Part shown: positions 35,641 to 48,589 of the stretch, one piece after another | Numbering within the stretch: the first letter of the stretch is position 1 | How the letters are laid out: every line of letters begins with the position of its first letter | NCBI GenBank assembly: GCA_951230915.1 | Contig: OX579639.1 | Span: forward strand, 5,022,001 to 5,086,000 | Direction: 5' to 3' | Origin: Antitrichia curtipendula | Lineage: Eukaryota > Streptophyta > Bryopsida > Hypnales > Leucodontaceae | DNA: 64,000 nt | Made by a program: the position numbers and the translations under genes | The notes under the pieces: generated by a model | Told to the model about the DNA's origin: nothing | What the model saw: only the letters and a program-made list of their open reading frames with translations | The model's database searches: none

Positions 35641-38440
35641 TCACTATCAAGTTTTTTTTAAACTACGTGAATTAAAAGATAGGATTAATTTAATTTGAAG
35701 CGGAATTTTTTTATATACTATATATGGCTACTATAGGGTTTGTAAAATACTATATACTCTATGCAGAAGAGTATAAATCAGGATTTGTAAAAACATTATG
35801 CAGTAGGATTTTTTATTAATAAGTTAGCCTTGACAAATAAGGGCCATACAAAATTTTCATAGTACGATGAATACAGATATGGATTAGAATTTTCAATGTC
35901 ATGTCACATTTGAATGTCATGTCACATTTGAATGTCTGTCAGATTGACTAAATGTCAAAATTAATAAATAAATAAATTTTAAAAGGCTTGAACGCCCTGT
36001 CGTCAAGTAGGCTTTTTTGTCCAAATCGATAGATTGTCCATCCAATTTTTGATGCAATGTCCAAAATAAAAAAAACTATATTTCCATTAAGAAGGATACA
36101 TGTTCACATTCTTTTGTCAAAATTTTGTGAACATCCAACCAATTATTTTGACTTCAATAGGAATCTACTTGGATTTTCAATTGTTCATTCAACAAACAAT
36201 TGATCTTAGGGGCTAAAAATTTCATTTGGTCAATGACACTTGAATTGAATTGGTTGTTAATGATTTCATGGTGTACACCCTATACATGTATGTAGTACAA
36301 GGAAAAACCAATTTGTGAAGAAGGATGGAGGTGGGAAAAAATTGGCCACTTAAATTTTATATGTAAGAAAGCCCATTTAAAAAACAACATGAATGAATTT
36401 ACAAAAACCATAGGGTATTGAAAATACGCCCCTTGCAGTTTTATATGTAAATATGGTTATTTTTAATACAGTAATTAAGGTAAATAGCCCCACATTAAAT
36501 ACCTTCTTAACTTATGTGTATACTTTAAATTGCAAAGAGTAATCTTTCCAAGAGCCTATTCACTTGTGTTTGAATTTAGCCTATTACATTACGTTTCAAC
36601 ATCATGTCTAAGCTAAATGCAGCCTATTAGATTGTGTTTGAATGTAGCCTAGTTAGAATATCATGTATTCATGTTTGAGCTGAATGTAGCTTATTAGATT
36701 GTGTTCAAATAATAATCTTATATTTTTATTACTTAAAACTATGAACTGTATCTCACCATGAGAATTTTCCATTTGTTACGCAAAAAATTATACTTGTTAT
36801 AATTTTTGTTGCAAAAACTGAAAATAAATAAGTAAAAATAGAAAAAACCATCCAAATTATTTGAAATTTTTTCAAGAAGTACAAGTAGCAATGGATATTA
36901 GTGAGAAAAAATTTCAACTGGTTATTTTATTTCTTACATCCAAATCAACCACAACAAAAATCATAAAGTCAAATTCAACTATCAAATCAAATTTATCCTT
37001 TTATTTAATTGATGTATAAAATTTTGATATTTTTTGCTGGTGAAAAAAATCTATTTCCTATTTATGCTTCTTTTTTCAAAAATATTGATCAAAATTCAAT
37101 TTATTGTGATTTTTATAATTAAAGGTAGGAATAAAATTATATCAATTATAATATATCAAAATAATCTTTTCATTTTACCATAAATGAAAGTTAGAATGAA
37201 GAACTTAATTTTGTAATTTGGATTTTAAATCCATTTTAAAGAAAAAAATATGAATAAAAAATACAACACATTGTATTATTGGGATTTTAACACATATGGA
37301 ACTTGTGACTGCAATAATTCTTTTAATTTTTGGATTTTTTCAAAAATGCAAGATGAAATAGAAACGAGAATAGAAAGAAATCTTGTCAAGCTTTATTTTT
37401 TTAGTTTAAATTGAATACCCAAAACAATATATTGAAAGTTATAATCAAGGTTGACCAAAATGCATTTACTTTTTGGATGCATGGACTTTTAGGAGTTAAA
37501 TACCATTTGCTTGCATGCAGTTGCAAGAAATAAATGTAGTATCCTCTTTAGGTATTTTAAATCATAAAATTATATATTTTACATTTAGGTAATGTTGAAT
37601 CTAAAAGAACTTCCTATGAGAAATAGCATGTTGAGAAACAAGAACAATGAATATAACTTTCATTATTAACCTTTAGAGAATATTGCAAGCCCCACGGGCA
37701 TTTCAAAAACTCAAAACTTGAATTTCCACATAATTTTTAATTTTAAAAGTTTTTAATTTTATTAACTAAAAAATGTATCACTAATAATCTATGTTTTATT
37801 CCATTTGAATTCTTTTTAACTTTTCAAAATTATAATTTTTGTGACAATTTGAAGATAGCATCTTTAAAGCTCAAAATATACCACTTTTGTATTTTTTTTC
37901 TATCAAATTTCTCTCAATGCGAATCCAAAAAATACAGAATGATGCTTGTCATTATTACTTTTATTTTTTTAAATTCATACCATTTAAATTATTTTTATAA
38001 TTTACATGATTTTTATAAATTAAAAAACTTAAAATCACATAAAATTCAATTTTATATTTGTAATTATTAAAAAAAAGATTATATTTTAGACATGTATTAC
38101 TACATGTGAAAAATATCAAATTTTTGAAATGTCTTTTAATGTGGAAATCTAATGAAATTTGACCAAGCTCAAACATGAAATATCCTTTGAAGGCCAATAA
38201 ATTTTTAGATTTGTATAGTATACATCAAGGAATTCCCACTTGTTTGTCAAAATGGCATGCAATAAAAAAATCTTATTGTACTATCTAGTGGAAATGTTTT
38301 ACTCTTTATGGTTGTATTTTGTTCAAGCATATTCAATCACAAATTTATAAAAGACACATTAGTATCAATATATTTTTGGATGATAGTATTTATTCTTAAA
38401 AGATTACGTGTCATCTTATACAATATTACAAGGTTTGGGC
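35641..38440. other. AT-rich DNA, no gene seen
   Basis: Only low-complexity Phe/Ile/Lys/Asn-rich frames occur. 'GGACTTTTAGGAGTTAA' at about 37485-37501 looks like a decayed right terminus of another TTAA-type element. Confidence 0.35.
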
Positions 38441-39508
38441 AAGTTCTTATGATCTTAATTTTTGATGTGGTTTTTTTCTATTTTTTTGAAGATAGAAAAA
38501 CAAAAAATACATTAATTTTTTGAGAATATAATTTTATATTCCAATCAGTGCTTGAGAGCAAAAAATATGCCACTTTAAGCTCATAAAACACTTCTTTGGA
38601 CATCATAAAAAAATCACAAAAGTTGTACATAAAAATTATTATTATTATTTTTTTTTAGAAAATATTTATGTCTATATCAAAAGCCTTGAGTTATTCTACT
38701 TAGACTTGTGATGAGACAGTTATAGATAATCTTGTTTTGGGGCAATCTTCAAAAAATAACTCATAGAATAACTTATAGAATTCATTTTTGAATGTAATTT
38801 TCACAACTTTAAATAAAAAAGCTCCTCATGTTTTAGTTGGCTTGCTAGAATACTCTTAATGTTGTAAAAGGTGCATTTTAGTTCTATCTTAGAACTATTA
38901 AAGATTTAGTTTTTCTTTTTATTTCACACCAACTTCTATATAAATAGAATTTAAAGAATGAAAATTAAGTGATTTTTGTTATGAATTTTTTTCCTATACT
39001 CTCAACTCAATTATTCGAGACAAAAAAAGTTTAATTCAAAATCAATAGTAAAAAAAAATTTAAGTACAAAAATATTCAAAATTAAAAACCTAGTCATTAA
39101 AAGTACAGAAAAATTTATTTTCTTTACTTTAAATGATCACTAAATAGGAGTATTAAGGGGACCAAAAAATTAAAGGGCCTTATTGTAGAAAATTGTAGAT
39201 GTTTATAAAACTGAAAATATGATATAACTCCTAGATACGTTAGTTACTATTGATGTACAAAGAAGGTAGATATTTATATAGTGTGTAATGTCAATTAAAT
39301 AGTATGATTCTCCTTAACCCCCCTACTCAATGTAGATATCTTGCAATCTACTTGGTTAAAAAATTTGAAGTTTCTATTGGCATGCATTCTTATACTTGTC
39401 TAGTGCAAAATCCTAATTTTTTCAAATTAAATTTGCACCTTGCAATTGAAATGGCAATTTTGAGTGTTTTTTGAAAAAAAGAAAGGCCTTAGTCCTTTTA
39501 GGGGTTAA
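38440..39508 (+). mobile_element. TTAA-type element (family A, subfamily of 7376), left end decayed
   Basis: The right end is AGTCCTTTTAGGGG|TTAA. The interior matches 7376-8314 ('ttatattccaatcagtg', 'ggagcaaaa.atatgcca', 'aatgcaatttt..caa', 'ctatcttagaactattaa.gattt'). The left boundary is approximate because its TTAA/CCCC end could not be found. Confidence 0.6.
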
Positions 39509-40769
39509 TATTCTCATGTGTCTCATGTTTCATATCCCATATCCTATATGGCCCTTGTTTTTCATAATTTAAGGAGAATCAAATATGTACAAATGAACAA
39601 GTTCAAAGTTCCAAAGAATGTGGAGATAATGTATGTACGTGCATACATGTCAATCTGTTGTATTCATAACCATATGTGCATGTATCCACATTTTGTAACA
39701 TATATCATATCCATATTGCAATATATAAGACATGGTTGATAATTTTGTGGTGGTAGTAATAGTGTCATAATTTCAATATGATACTAGGAATGTAGGGGTC
39801 CTTTGTAAGGTAAAAGCACCCAAAATGATTTGTGGACCCATTTCTAACAAGTAAACTTGCATTAACAATATCCCTGAAATTGCAATTAAATTGTTCCCAT
39901 ATGTAACTCTAATTGATTGATTGCTAATTTTCTAAATTTTGGTATTGAAACCAAACAATGTAATAGTTAATGGCTTAAAGAATTCTACTTTGAAAATTTG
40001 TAATAATTAGTAATAAATTGGTTTTACTTTCATAAAGGTGTCTCTTAACTCCATTGCATTGCTTATTTTTATGGTTTTATTTTGCGGGGCGTTTCACTTT
40101 ATTTATTCAAAATCCATACCTTAAATTAGGCTTTTTGTTTGTTTTGTTTGTTATGGTGAGATTTCCTCAATTGTGTGTCCCCTAGTCGCGTTATTTGTAC
40201 CGTCAGAAAGCTCTTTGCAAGTAAGTGTGCACAAACTTTATTTCGTGACATTTTGATTTCATGTTAGAAAAGATGTTAGATTTTGAAGGTTTTATGAATT
40301 AGAAAATTTACGTTAATTTTAATTTTATTATAATGTGGCAAAGATACAAGGCATACTACTCATGAATGAAAACAAGATCTTTTTTGGATTTAAACTTCTT
40401 ACACCATCCAATTGAAGGAGGGGGAATTATTCTCATCCACCCTTTTTCTTAAAACTTTTTTAGAAAGTGCTAGGATGGCAATCACTTAGAGTTTGGTGAA
40501 GCATTGTATTTCTACATCCATCCATCTTTTGGACCAAAAACCACTTTTCAATCATATTCATGCACTTTTTAATCCAAATTTGGCAACTTCATCCCATTCT
40601 TCACTAGAAATGGAAAAAGATTTAGCAAGAAAAGAGTACTTTCTTTTGGTGAAAAGTAGAAATTTATTTTGAAATGGTGAAATCTGGCCCTCATGGTGCC
40701 AAAAAAGAAGAAGAGCTGATTTTCATTGTAAGAAAAATGATACGGGGTACTAGTCAAAGTGTCAAACTC
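39509..40769. other. AT-rich DNA with a dispersed repeat fragment
   Basis: About 40120-40300 is shared with 19900-20100. No gene seen. Confidence 0.4.
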
Positions 40770-41060
40770 TTAGCCTGAAGGCCTAAAGATTTCTTACCCA
40801 CAGAGATTTGCACTTTGCGCTTTGCAGGTACCAGCAGGTAAGCTTACTTTATCAGGGAAGCTAACTGGCTACAAGCGCCAGAGCCAGAGCTCTAGCAAAA
40901 TTGAGAACGTGGCGAGGAGCGCGGGAGAAGAAAGGATTGGGCTTAACTTAACTGCAGTTAAGTTAACATGGAAGGTCAAAGGAGAAGTGGGCAGCTTAGC
41001 TACTCCCATTTCAAATTTGTGTCAGGTCTATCAGAAGTATTAGCTTCTAGGCTCTGACCT
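40770..41060. other. GC-richer island of unknown nature
   Basis: The tract stands out from its AT-rich surroundings. It is open in one frame from 40822 to 41043 (73 codons; SGKLTGYKRQSQSSSKIENV) and is preceded by an acceptor-like 'gctttgcag'. It also contains a 24-bp palindrome. It may be an isolated exon, a 5' leader or a transposed fragment. I cannot name a family. Confidence 0.3.
40943..40966. repeat. Perfect 24-bp palindrome
   Basis: TTAACTTAACTG followed directly by its reverse complement, with a PstI-like CTGCAG centre and no spacer. Confidence 0.95.
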
Positions 41061-41229
41061 CTGGGTTTTTTGGCTAAATTTTATGACATCTCTCTCTCTT
41101 GTTTTACAGTGTACCTTAAGCAAGGGATTAGCTGAGGTGAAAAAAGAAAATTCAGAAAAAGATTAATACTGAAATGCTGGAATAAGATGAAAACACCTGA
41201 AAAACGTCAAAATAGTTGGAAGCTCTTTG

Positions 41230-41530
41230 CTCTAGAAGAAACAAAATTATGAATTTTCAAGTTTTTTTTTTTTTTTTTTTTTTAATAAAGCATGTAATTA
41301 CTATGAATTTTCAAAGTGGAACTCTCTATGGCCATTGAAGCCATCACATAGCTTGGTCCTTGATACTGGAATTTAGAAAATGAGTAGCTAGTCAACCAAT
41401 TACAATAAAATATGGAAATGGTTTATTGATTGCACTTTGGGGGGACACTTTCAATAAAAAGTTGACTTGTCAAGAATGGGTACACAATGAATGGTGTTTT
41501 GGGGTGTTTTCACCTAAGCCATGAAGTGGT
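41230..41530 (+). repeat. Dispersed repeat 'H', copy left of the PP2C gene
   Basis: Reverse-complement counterpart of 48590-48890 (paired landmarks: 'actatgaattttcaaagt', 'gccatcacatagcttgg', 'gattgcactttgggg..acactttcaat', 'ttgg.gtgttttcac'). It includes a 22-bp T run at 41262-41283. Confidence 0.6.
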
Positions 41531-42479
41531 TGATTAATCATGATGAAATATGACTTGTTTTTATTGGAAATTGGATGTTTTTTGTGCAAACTTTCTTTGG
41601 ACAATGTCTTGAGTCTATACGTAGTGTGGTTAGCCCTCATAAAAGAACTACAAAATTTTCTACAAACCAAATACAATGCAAAATCTATGAAATAGAACAA
41701 ATATTTTTTTAAATAATATTTGGCAATTCCAAACTCCTAGCTTTTGATCAAAGTTTTAGCCATAAGAACAATTTTACAAAAATGATCCAAACTTGTAAAT
41801 GAAGTTTACCAAGTCTTATTTCTACTACAATTTGAAATTTTGGAAAATTTTCACAACTATATATTTTATTGTTGTTTGAACTTTGGAACACTATCCACAA
41901 TCTACTACATTTCTACTCGTAGAATGCTATGGTTTTGAATGTACAATTTTTTGTTTCAAGTTGATGCCCTTCACAAATATGGTTGAAAATGTCAACAATA
42001 GGTATTAATTTAGTTTTTGATTTTGATTTTTTTTAATCTTATATAATGAATTATATATATTTATTTATTCATAGTTATAGTCAATCATCTTTAATTTTAT
42101 AAGTTGCCAAACGTAACATTGTTCACCTTTGTTGGAGGGGTCCTTTTGTTCCCTCCAAATCAGGAGTCCCCCAGTCAATGAATTTCTCAAGTCTAACAAC
42201 CTAGGGAATCACATTTTGAGTGCAACCAATCAGATTTGGAGCATTATAACTTAATACTCCCCCAAGGTATCTTGGAGGGAATTATCCCTTCACCTGGTTT
42301 AGCAATGTTATGAAAGAAATGGGTGGTGGTGGTGTAGTTATGGGCAAAGATCCTATTTATGCCTCAATTCAAAAGCCCTCTTAAATTTATGCCACTATGT
42401 TTCATTAGTGTACATTGTAAACTTTCAAATGTCCTTTGGTGATACATAATGGCCATGAAGTGATGCAAATAATCACATG
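41531..42479. other. AT-rich DNA, no gene seen
   Basis: No coding signal; composition changes sharply to GC-rich near 42480. Confidence 0.4.
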
Positions 42480-43690
42480 GCGCAAATAGGGTCTCTTACC
42501 TTGGGTATGCTTGATTACCATAGAGCACAGCACAGCAAGGGAAAGTTCCCCCGCCACAGCCTCCGTCCGCCCTCTAAAGGTGAATGCCCCGCTGGAGCTC
42601 TCGTCCCGAAAGAAGGGACGTGGCTGGCAGGGGAGCCAGCCTGGACCCCTGTTCTCGTATCTCCCAACAAAGCGCGCCACCCTTCCTCTCCCAACCCCCC
42701 CGAGCCCGATCTCTGCAATCCCGGCCTCTTCATCAATGCCAGGTTGCCTGGCACTGCATCTCTCATCAGATCTCCTCTTTCCATCATGCCCTCATTCCAC
42801 ATGTCCAACCTCGGAACCCTTCAGTCATGCCAGATTCTCCGTCTTCCAGACTCCCGTCTCGTCTCGCACCCCTGGATTCGTCATTGTTTCGATTCTGTGG
42901 GAATTTTGTGAGGTTGGGGCGATCGGAAGTGAAGGGCAGGGGGGTTGGGTTTAGTTTAGTTTAGCTCTCGATTTAGGGCTACTACAGGCGGTAGATGGGG
43001 AGGGACTTGGGCACCCCCACGATCACGACCTCGCTTTGGATGCCGTTGGTGAGTTCGAGGAGCCTAGATTCTTGGATTTGGAGCTGTCGCATTGCCGCTC
43101 TGCTCATCTTCAAAAGCCGCTGGCTCTTCTAGGGGAAAGGAGGGGGGCAAGGGGGGGGAGGGAGCCTCGGGAGTGAGAGATGATGGAGACAGCTGAGGGA
43201 GGCGAGTGTTTTCTGGATTGCACGCGATGTGTAATTTGTAAGGTTTTCTCTAGACCCTGACGTTATCTATATCGTGGTTTAGTTCTCAGCACTGGAAACG
43301 GATAGAGTGGGTGCAAGGACTTAGATTGTCTTGTTTCTTGTGTTTTAGTTATTTTTACTGGAATTGCGTCGCTAGTGGAGTGCCCGGAGTGCGATTGTGT
43401 TTACAGCGTCTTTTTTCTTGTGTTTCAGTTCTTTGTAGTGGAATTTGGATTCGATTGTGTGTTTTCAACGTCTTTTTCCTATGTTTCGTACTGGAAATGT
43501 ACTTGCTGTCGTACGAGGACTTAGATAGTTATGTTTCCGTTGTGGCAGGCCACGATTTCGAGGGTTTCATTGACATTATACCCTAGTAACAAGCTTATCG
43601 CGTGAGTGTTCCTCAATCCACCACTGCGGACTTCACCAGCATCACCTTCGTTTGCGGGAATTCCTTGTCCTTTTTCTTTCTTTTTTCCCG
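42480..43690. other. GC-rich upstream region and probable 5' leader of the PP2C gene
   Basis: Several overlapping frames are open between 42477 and 42964 on both strands because the tract is GC-rich and stop-poor, but none shows a domain. A purine-rich tract (43138-43165, G-runs) and 'tttctttcttttttcccg' just before the ATG are consistent with a promoter and pyrimidine-rich leader. Confidence 0.4.
42982..43107 (-). CDS. Possible small protein or exon, divergent from the PP2C gene
   Basis: A 41-codon minus-strand frame (43107 down to TAG at 42984-42982) encodes a protein-like sequence with MRQLQIQESRLLELTNGIQ and VVIVGVPKSLPIYRL. Immediately upstream on the minus strand is a long pyrimidine tract ending CCCCTAG, which is a good splice acceptor. 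The same piece could therefore be the last exon of a minus-strand gene (open from AAGAGCCAG) rather than a separate small gene. I do not recognise the family. The tract overlaps the presumed leader of the PP2C gene, so a chance frame is also possible. Confidence 0.35.
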   Translation of the reverse strand: MSRAAMRQLQIQESRLLELTNGIQSEVVIVGVPKSLPIYRL

Positions 43691-45970
43691 ATGGGGTGTA
43701 TAAATTCCAAGAAAGCCCGTGACGAGTTCAAGAGCGACTCCAAGGATCGACGGCGTGTCTACACGCCCGAAAGTCACGACAACGACAACTGGGGCAAGCC
43801 TGTGCTCCTGAAACCGAAGGCCAAGTCCGGCCCTGTGGTGCCCGTCTCCGTATCTGCGAAGCAACGGCACATGGTCGGTAGCGGGCCTCTTCCACGCGTC
43901 CCTGGCGCCAAAGCTTCACCGGGAAATTTCACTCCAGGAACTCCCTCCGGCAAGTCTCCCAATTTCATCATTGACAGGTCTCCGCCGAACATCATCATCC
44001 CGCTCCCGACGCAACCCAAGCCTGTGTTCGTGGCAAAACCCAAACCAGCCGACCCCAAGCGAACTTCCAAGTCGGGAATACTTTACCAAGACACTCCATA
44101 CTCTAAGACCCTCGAAGGTGGCGCTCCGCCGGTTGTTATAGAGTCAGGGCTCGGTGATCAAGGCCCTTCCAAGGTCGTCAAAGTCCCTGACGGAAACTAC
44201 GAGCTCAATTATGCGGTGTTATCCCAACGAGGTCACTACCCCGACCAGCTGCGAAAAGCCAACCAAGACAGCTTCACCATTCACACCTCCTTCGGGGGCA
44301 ACCCGAACGACCATCTCTTTGGGGTCTTCGACGGCCACGGCGAGTATGGGCAACACTGCTCTGACTTCGCACGGAAGAACCTCTGGAAGAATCTGATCAA
44401 CGACGCGCATTACCCGGAGGATGTGGTTAGAGCTTTTCACTCGGCTTACTTGAATACGAATGCGCAGCTGCACAAGCACAGCCAGTTTGACGACTCCATG
44501 AGCGGGACGACGGGGATTACTGTCCTGGTGCGTGGGAAGAAAGTGTATGTTGCCAATGTGGGAGACTCCCGTGCTGTTCTCGGCGTTCGGAGGCAGAAGA
44601 AGGTGGTGGCAAAGGATTTGTCGTTTGATCAGACGCCGTATAGGGATGATGAGTGTGAGCGTGTGAAAGGCTGTGGGGCGAGGGTGATGACGCTGGATCA
44701 GATGGAGGGGTTGAAGCCTGCGAGTGTGCAGTGCTGGAACGATGAGAATCACGATGATGGAGACCCGCCGAGGCTCTGGGTGGCGGATGATATGTATCCT
44801 GGGACAGCGTTTACGAGGAGCATTGGAGACTCGGTTGCAGAAGAGATTGGTGTGACTGCGGTCCCGGAGGTCTTGTGTTTGGAGCTTCGTCCCCGGCATC
44901 CTTTTTTCATTATTGCAAGTGATGGAGTCTTCGAGTTCCTATCAAGCCAGGCTGTCATAGATATGGTACACTTTGTGGCACTTTACTCTTTTAGGCGGAA
45001 ATTTAGGTCTCATTTACTTTATTTATCTTTAAGTTTGGGATCGTTATACTGACACTCCCTCGCGGGGACAAATGATTGCACTCTCTCAATTCCACATGTG
45101 GAAGTTGTTCAGTTAAATGTGTACACGAGTTGACATATTCTGAGGGTTTACAGGGAATGTGCAATTACAGAGTGTGCGTATTGAGGGTTGAGCTTGTTTT
45201 GTTTAGAACTGAACATGTACTTTGCAGGTTGCATTATACCAGGATCCGAAGGAAGCTTGTCTTGCGGTAGTGAAGGAAGCGCATCGCCTTTGGCTCAAGT
45301 TCGAGACTCGGACAGACGACATCACCATCATTGTTGTGCACGTTGACGGACTCAGAGATGTGAGAAACTCTCTTCTTGAACTCCTTGTGGTGTGAATTAT
45401 TTTCCGTCGTTTTTTGTTGCTGGGTTTAATAAGGTAGAGGGTTTAGGAATTGTTAGGGACCCTATCCTGTCTCCTAAACCGACCCTGTTACCAACTCGTC
45501 TAGTCATTCACTTGGTTTAACTTATGATCACGTGAGTGGGCTGAATGATTATGTCCGCTCATCTTTGTATGCAATTGAGGTTGTCTTCTGTCACTTATAG
45601 TGGTCTACAACCTCCCACTTTGAAAGTGCAGAAGAAATCCATACAAAATTATAAAAATACGATCTTACCAGCTGTTATATCCAAGCGATCTCTCTACAGC
45701 TCTGTAGACACCTCCCAAAAGTCACACTGGTGAATATGCTTAAAGTGACGCAAGTAATATCTTCTACCTCTTCTACCTCTAGCAATTTGCTTATTCCCAT
45801 GTTTTATTGAACAGCCTAACAGACATCGACGGCAGGCGCCTACCGAGACAGAAGATGAAGTAGATCAAGCAAAGATTTCGTCACGTCCTGTTCGGACGAT
45901 GTCTCGCACTAGAGAAAGGTTAATTGCCGAGGAGGAGGCACCCACTGGCAGTGATCCTCAGGCATTATGA
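43691..45970 (+). CDS. Protein phosphatase 2C with acylatable N-terminus
   Basis: Three exons: 43691-44965, 45228-45359 and 45815-45970. Donors are ATG|GTACAC and GAT|GTGAGA, acceptors TTGCAG and GAACAG, all phase 0, giving 520 aa. It is a metal-dependent Ser/Thr phosphatase. The start MGCINSKK is preferred over an in-frame ATG 39 bp upstream because Gly2-Cys3 is a myristoylation/palmitoylation signal, predicting membrane attachment. Residues about 20-165 are Pro/Lys-rich and probably disordered. PP2C motifs in order: KANQDSF (N191-D193), FDGHGEYG (D214), SGTTG (271-275), [16 protein letters not shown] (D380), ASDGVFEFL (D411), and [10 protein letters not shown] (D455, D456). The metal-binding aspartates are all present. 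Its closest type is the plant At3g06270 phosphatase and the phosphatase part of At2g20050. The last exon is an Arg-rich then acidic tail ([18 protein letters not shown]) with no kinase domain; that exon is the least certain. Confidence 0.9.
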
Positions 45971-48043
45971 ACTCCTAGTGCCAAGGCTTCCAGAGCATAA
46001 GGTAAAGTCTTTCCCAGTGTAGGGTTCTCCTAGTCCTTAGGATTATGCTGATCCCTGCGAGCCTGAAACATTGTTTGGTGGTCTCAGTTGTCTTTCTTTC
46101 TGTCCTTTCAGTCTGCATAAGCTAGAAATACCTGAGTGGCATCTTGTTACTTTCCTGGCGCTTGGAAGGTAATCATAACGGTGTTGTGCACATTTTTGGC
46201 CCTGTTGAGGACTTCATATTCTCACTGAAATCTTTGGATTGATGCTACTTGGCGCTGAAATTGAACCAATCTTAAATGTGACAGGTGTGCTCTGTTATGA
46301 TGGATTGAACAGGCGATGCTCTTTAGTGCGGTCGTTAAAAGTGCACTGTCTGAAAAGCAAGACCCAGCGGTTTTTCCATGGCTGCCATTGAGCCGCTATT
46401 TTTGCTGAGAATTCTGAGCGGGACCGTTTTGTCTTCTATTTTTCGTACATCTGCACAGAGCTCAAAGCCGATGCGTAAATTCTTCTTGAGGTGATGCTTC
46501 ACTTCGCCTTACATGTTTCGTAGTACCTTGCAAGTCATTCCCATGGGTTTATAGGTGGTATATGGGCGATACGCATGCATGGCTCTGTTCTCTACAGAGC
46601 AACCTAAATATGAAGTCGTATCAGTTCTATATCCCAATTTGTAATGCACATGGAGTAATCTTTTTCAAGGAAGATTTGATAACTTGTTCGTTTAATCCTC
46701 TGATGTTTTTCTTAAGGTAACTTCTCCTCGAAGTTCTTATTTCGTTTGGCTTCTCACTGTACGATTTGTATGCTCTCCAGAGAATGCACTCCAGTAAATG
46801 GCTTTGCTCCTGCTCCAGCTCGTCTCGTGGCGGTCAATTAGATATCTGCGATGTATAATATAAATTCATCAGCAGAACCTTGATTACTTGTTTATTTTCT
46901 ACGGCATGATGAAGCCAACTTCAGGGTTCTGACTGGTACATGATCCCAAAATACCTGTTATTCATTCTTCTTGTTTTATTTACCATGGCTGTCTAGCTGT
47001 ATCTGTTATTTTGAACGTTAGCGGGTTATATTTCGTTTGTTTTGTTGCAACCACTAATCCACTGTGACTTGGTTTTCCAGGTGGATTGTGGATCATTTGC
47101 TGCAATATCTTCTTCAACCCGTTGTGCTGACTGAAGCTGTTTATAGTAGATACACAGGAATGTTTTTGCCACTTCTAGAGATGCTGCTCCAAAACTGCTA
47201 TGTGCTTTTTGCCCCAAGTTTGCTAATTCTTTGTATTGAGGTCCTCTGATAACACTGAAGCATAATATTGATGGCAGGACCCTTTAATTGGTGCTGTGAG
47301 TACTTATCTCAACGCAGATTGAATCTGAGTGTATATTTGCAAATTCACAGTTTAGTGGAGTACGTCACTGTTCTGACGAGAGTGTAGAGTTGTATTTATA
47401 ACCTACTTGTGTCAAATTAGTGGGCTTCTTTACACTGAACAATGCCTGCCTGGCAGGTCTAAATCTTTTCAAATTTCAACGCCGAGTATTTTTCAATCGT
47501 ACCTTTCGTTCATTCTTCACCTCAAACATACCCAAAACCAACTCACTACCTAAAGTCTATGCACCACAATCGAATATTTTGAAGACTATTTGAGTATGTA
47601 TTGTTCATAAGTCAGAATATGGATTTGTGGGTACTCGGTGGTTAAGGGTGTTATGTGTACAAGTTGAGCAGTTTCCTCATAAAACTTTCTTTGTCCCATT
47701 GCTCTTCCATTTTGTCAAGAAGAGTGTTGTTGTTGAAATCTAGTCAAAAATTCCTTGCAACCCTTTATTGCACAGTGTGTAGTCATTGGATGGTGATACA
47801 AAATTTTGCTCTTATCACAATTGAATTGGTAGTTGAATTGTGTAGTTGATGTGTGGTAATTGATTGTGTGTTTCTTGAATGTGGTGAATGGCTAGTTTAC
47901 TCTACCTTTCTCCTTCATTGAGTTTATGACTAAGGTGTGATATCTTAAAATTATTTTTATATAAAAGTGTCCTTAATACAAAGGTAGCTTTATAATGCAA
48001 CCAAGATGATTTTAGTTTTAGTTTTATTGAAGTGTTATTGATT
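45971..48043. other. 3' flank of the PP2C gene, no further gene seen
   Basis: Moderate-GC sequence to about 46850 may include 3' untranslated sequence. Beyond that it becomes AT-rich. Short frames (for example 47064-47249) show no domain. Confidence 0.4.
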
Positions 48044-48064
48044 GCCATGCCATGCCATGCCATA
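48044..48064. repeat. (GCCAT)n pentanucleotide repeat
   Basis: Four tandem units of GCCAT. Confidence 0.9.
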
Positions 48065-48589
48065 CTATTAAATTCAAGCCATTTAGACAATTTTTGGTCT
48101 TTATATGAGGCTATGATTCCCAAATAATAGTTGAAATTAGATCACCATGTAGTGTATTTTAACAATTTTTAGCTTTTTATTTTTTCACTTCAATTTTAAC
48201 CATTAAATTGATTGCTTTTGAAGTTGAATTCCATTATGTGAAGCTTACAAATTTGAGTGATGCTTATGAATTTGAGTTTCTATTCCAATTTGACACCTTC
48301 CTAAAATGATTGGATACCTTGTTCCAAACTGAATTGTAAAACTACTATGGTCTAGTAATTTTCTAATTATTGAATGAAGTTTAATCTGAAGTAAAAAATG
48401 GAATCTAAAAAAAGTGTTCATTTAGAAAAATCAAATTTTACTTTAAAAAAATCGTGAGCACTAAAAATGTGGGAAGTCTAGGATGAGAAATCCACAAAGA
48501 CTCCATATTTTAAAGAACAGTTCATTTCTTTGTAAATTTCATGTTCTTAATTTTAGGAAATTTTACACCACAAGGTAAAAACATACAAA

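Noticed and set aside
42477..42964. Three overlapping plus-strand and two minus-strand frames of 90-147 codons
   Set aside because: They overlap one another in a GC-rich, stop-poor tract, contain no recognisable motif and look like untranslated sequence.
44219..44899. 226-codon open frame on the minus strand
   Set aside because: Antisense to PP2C exon 1; His/Arg/Ile-rich translation typical of a shadow frame.
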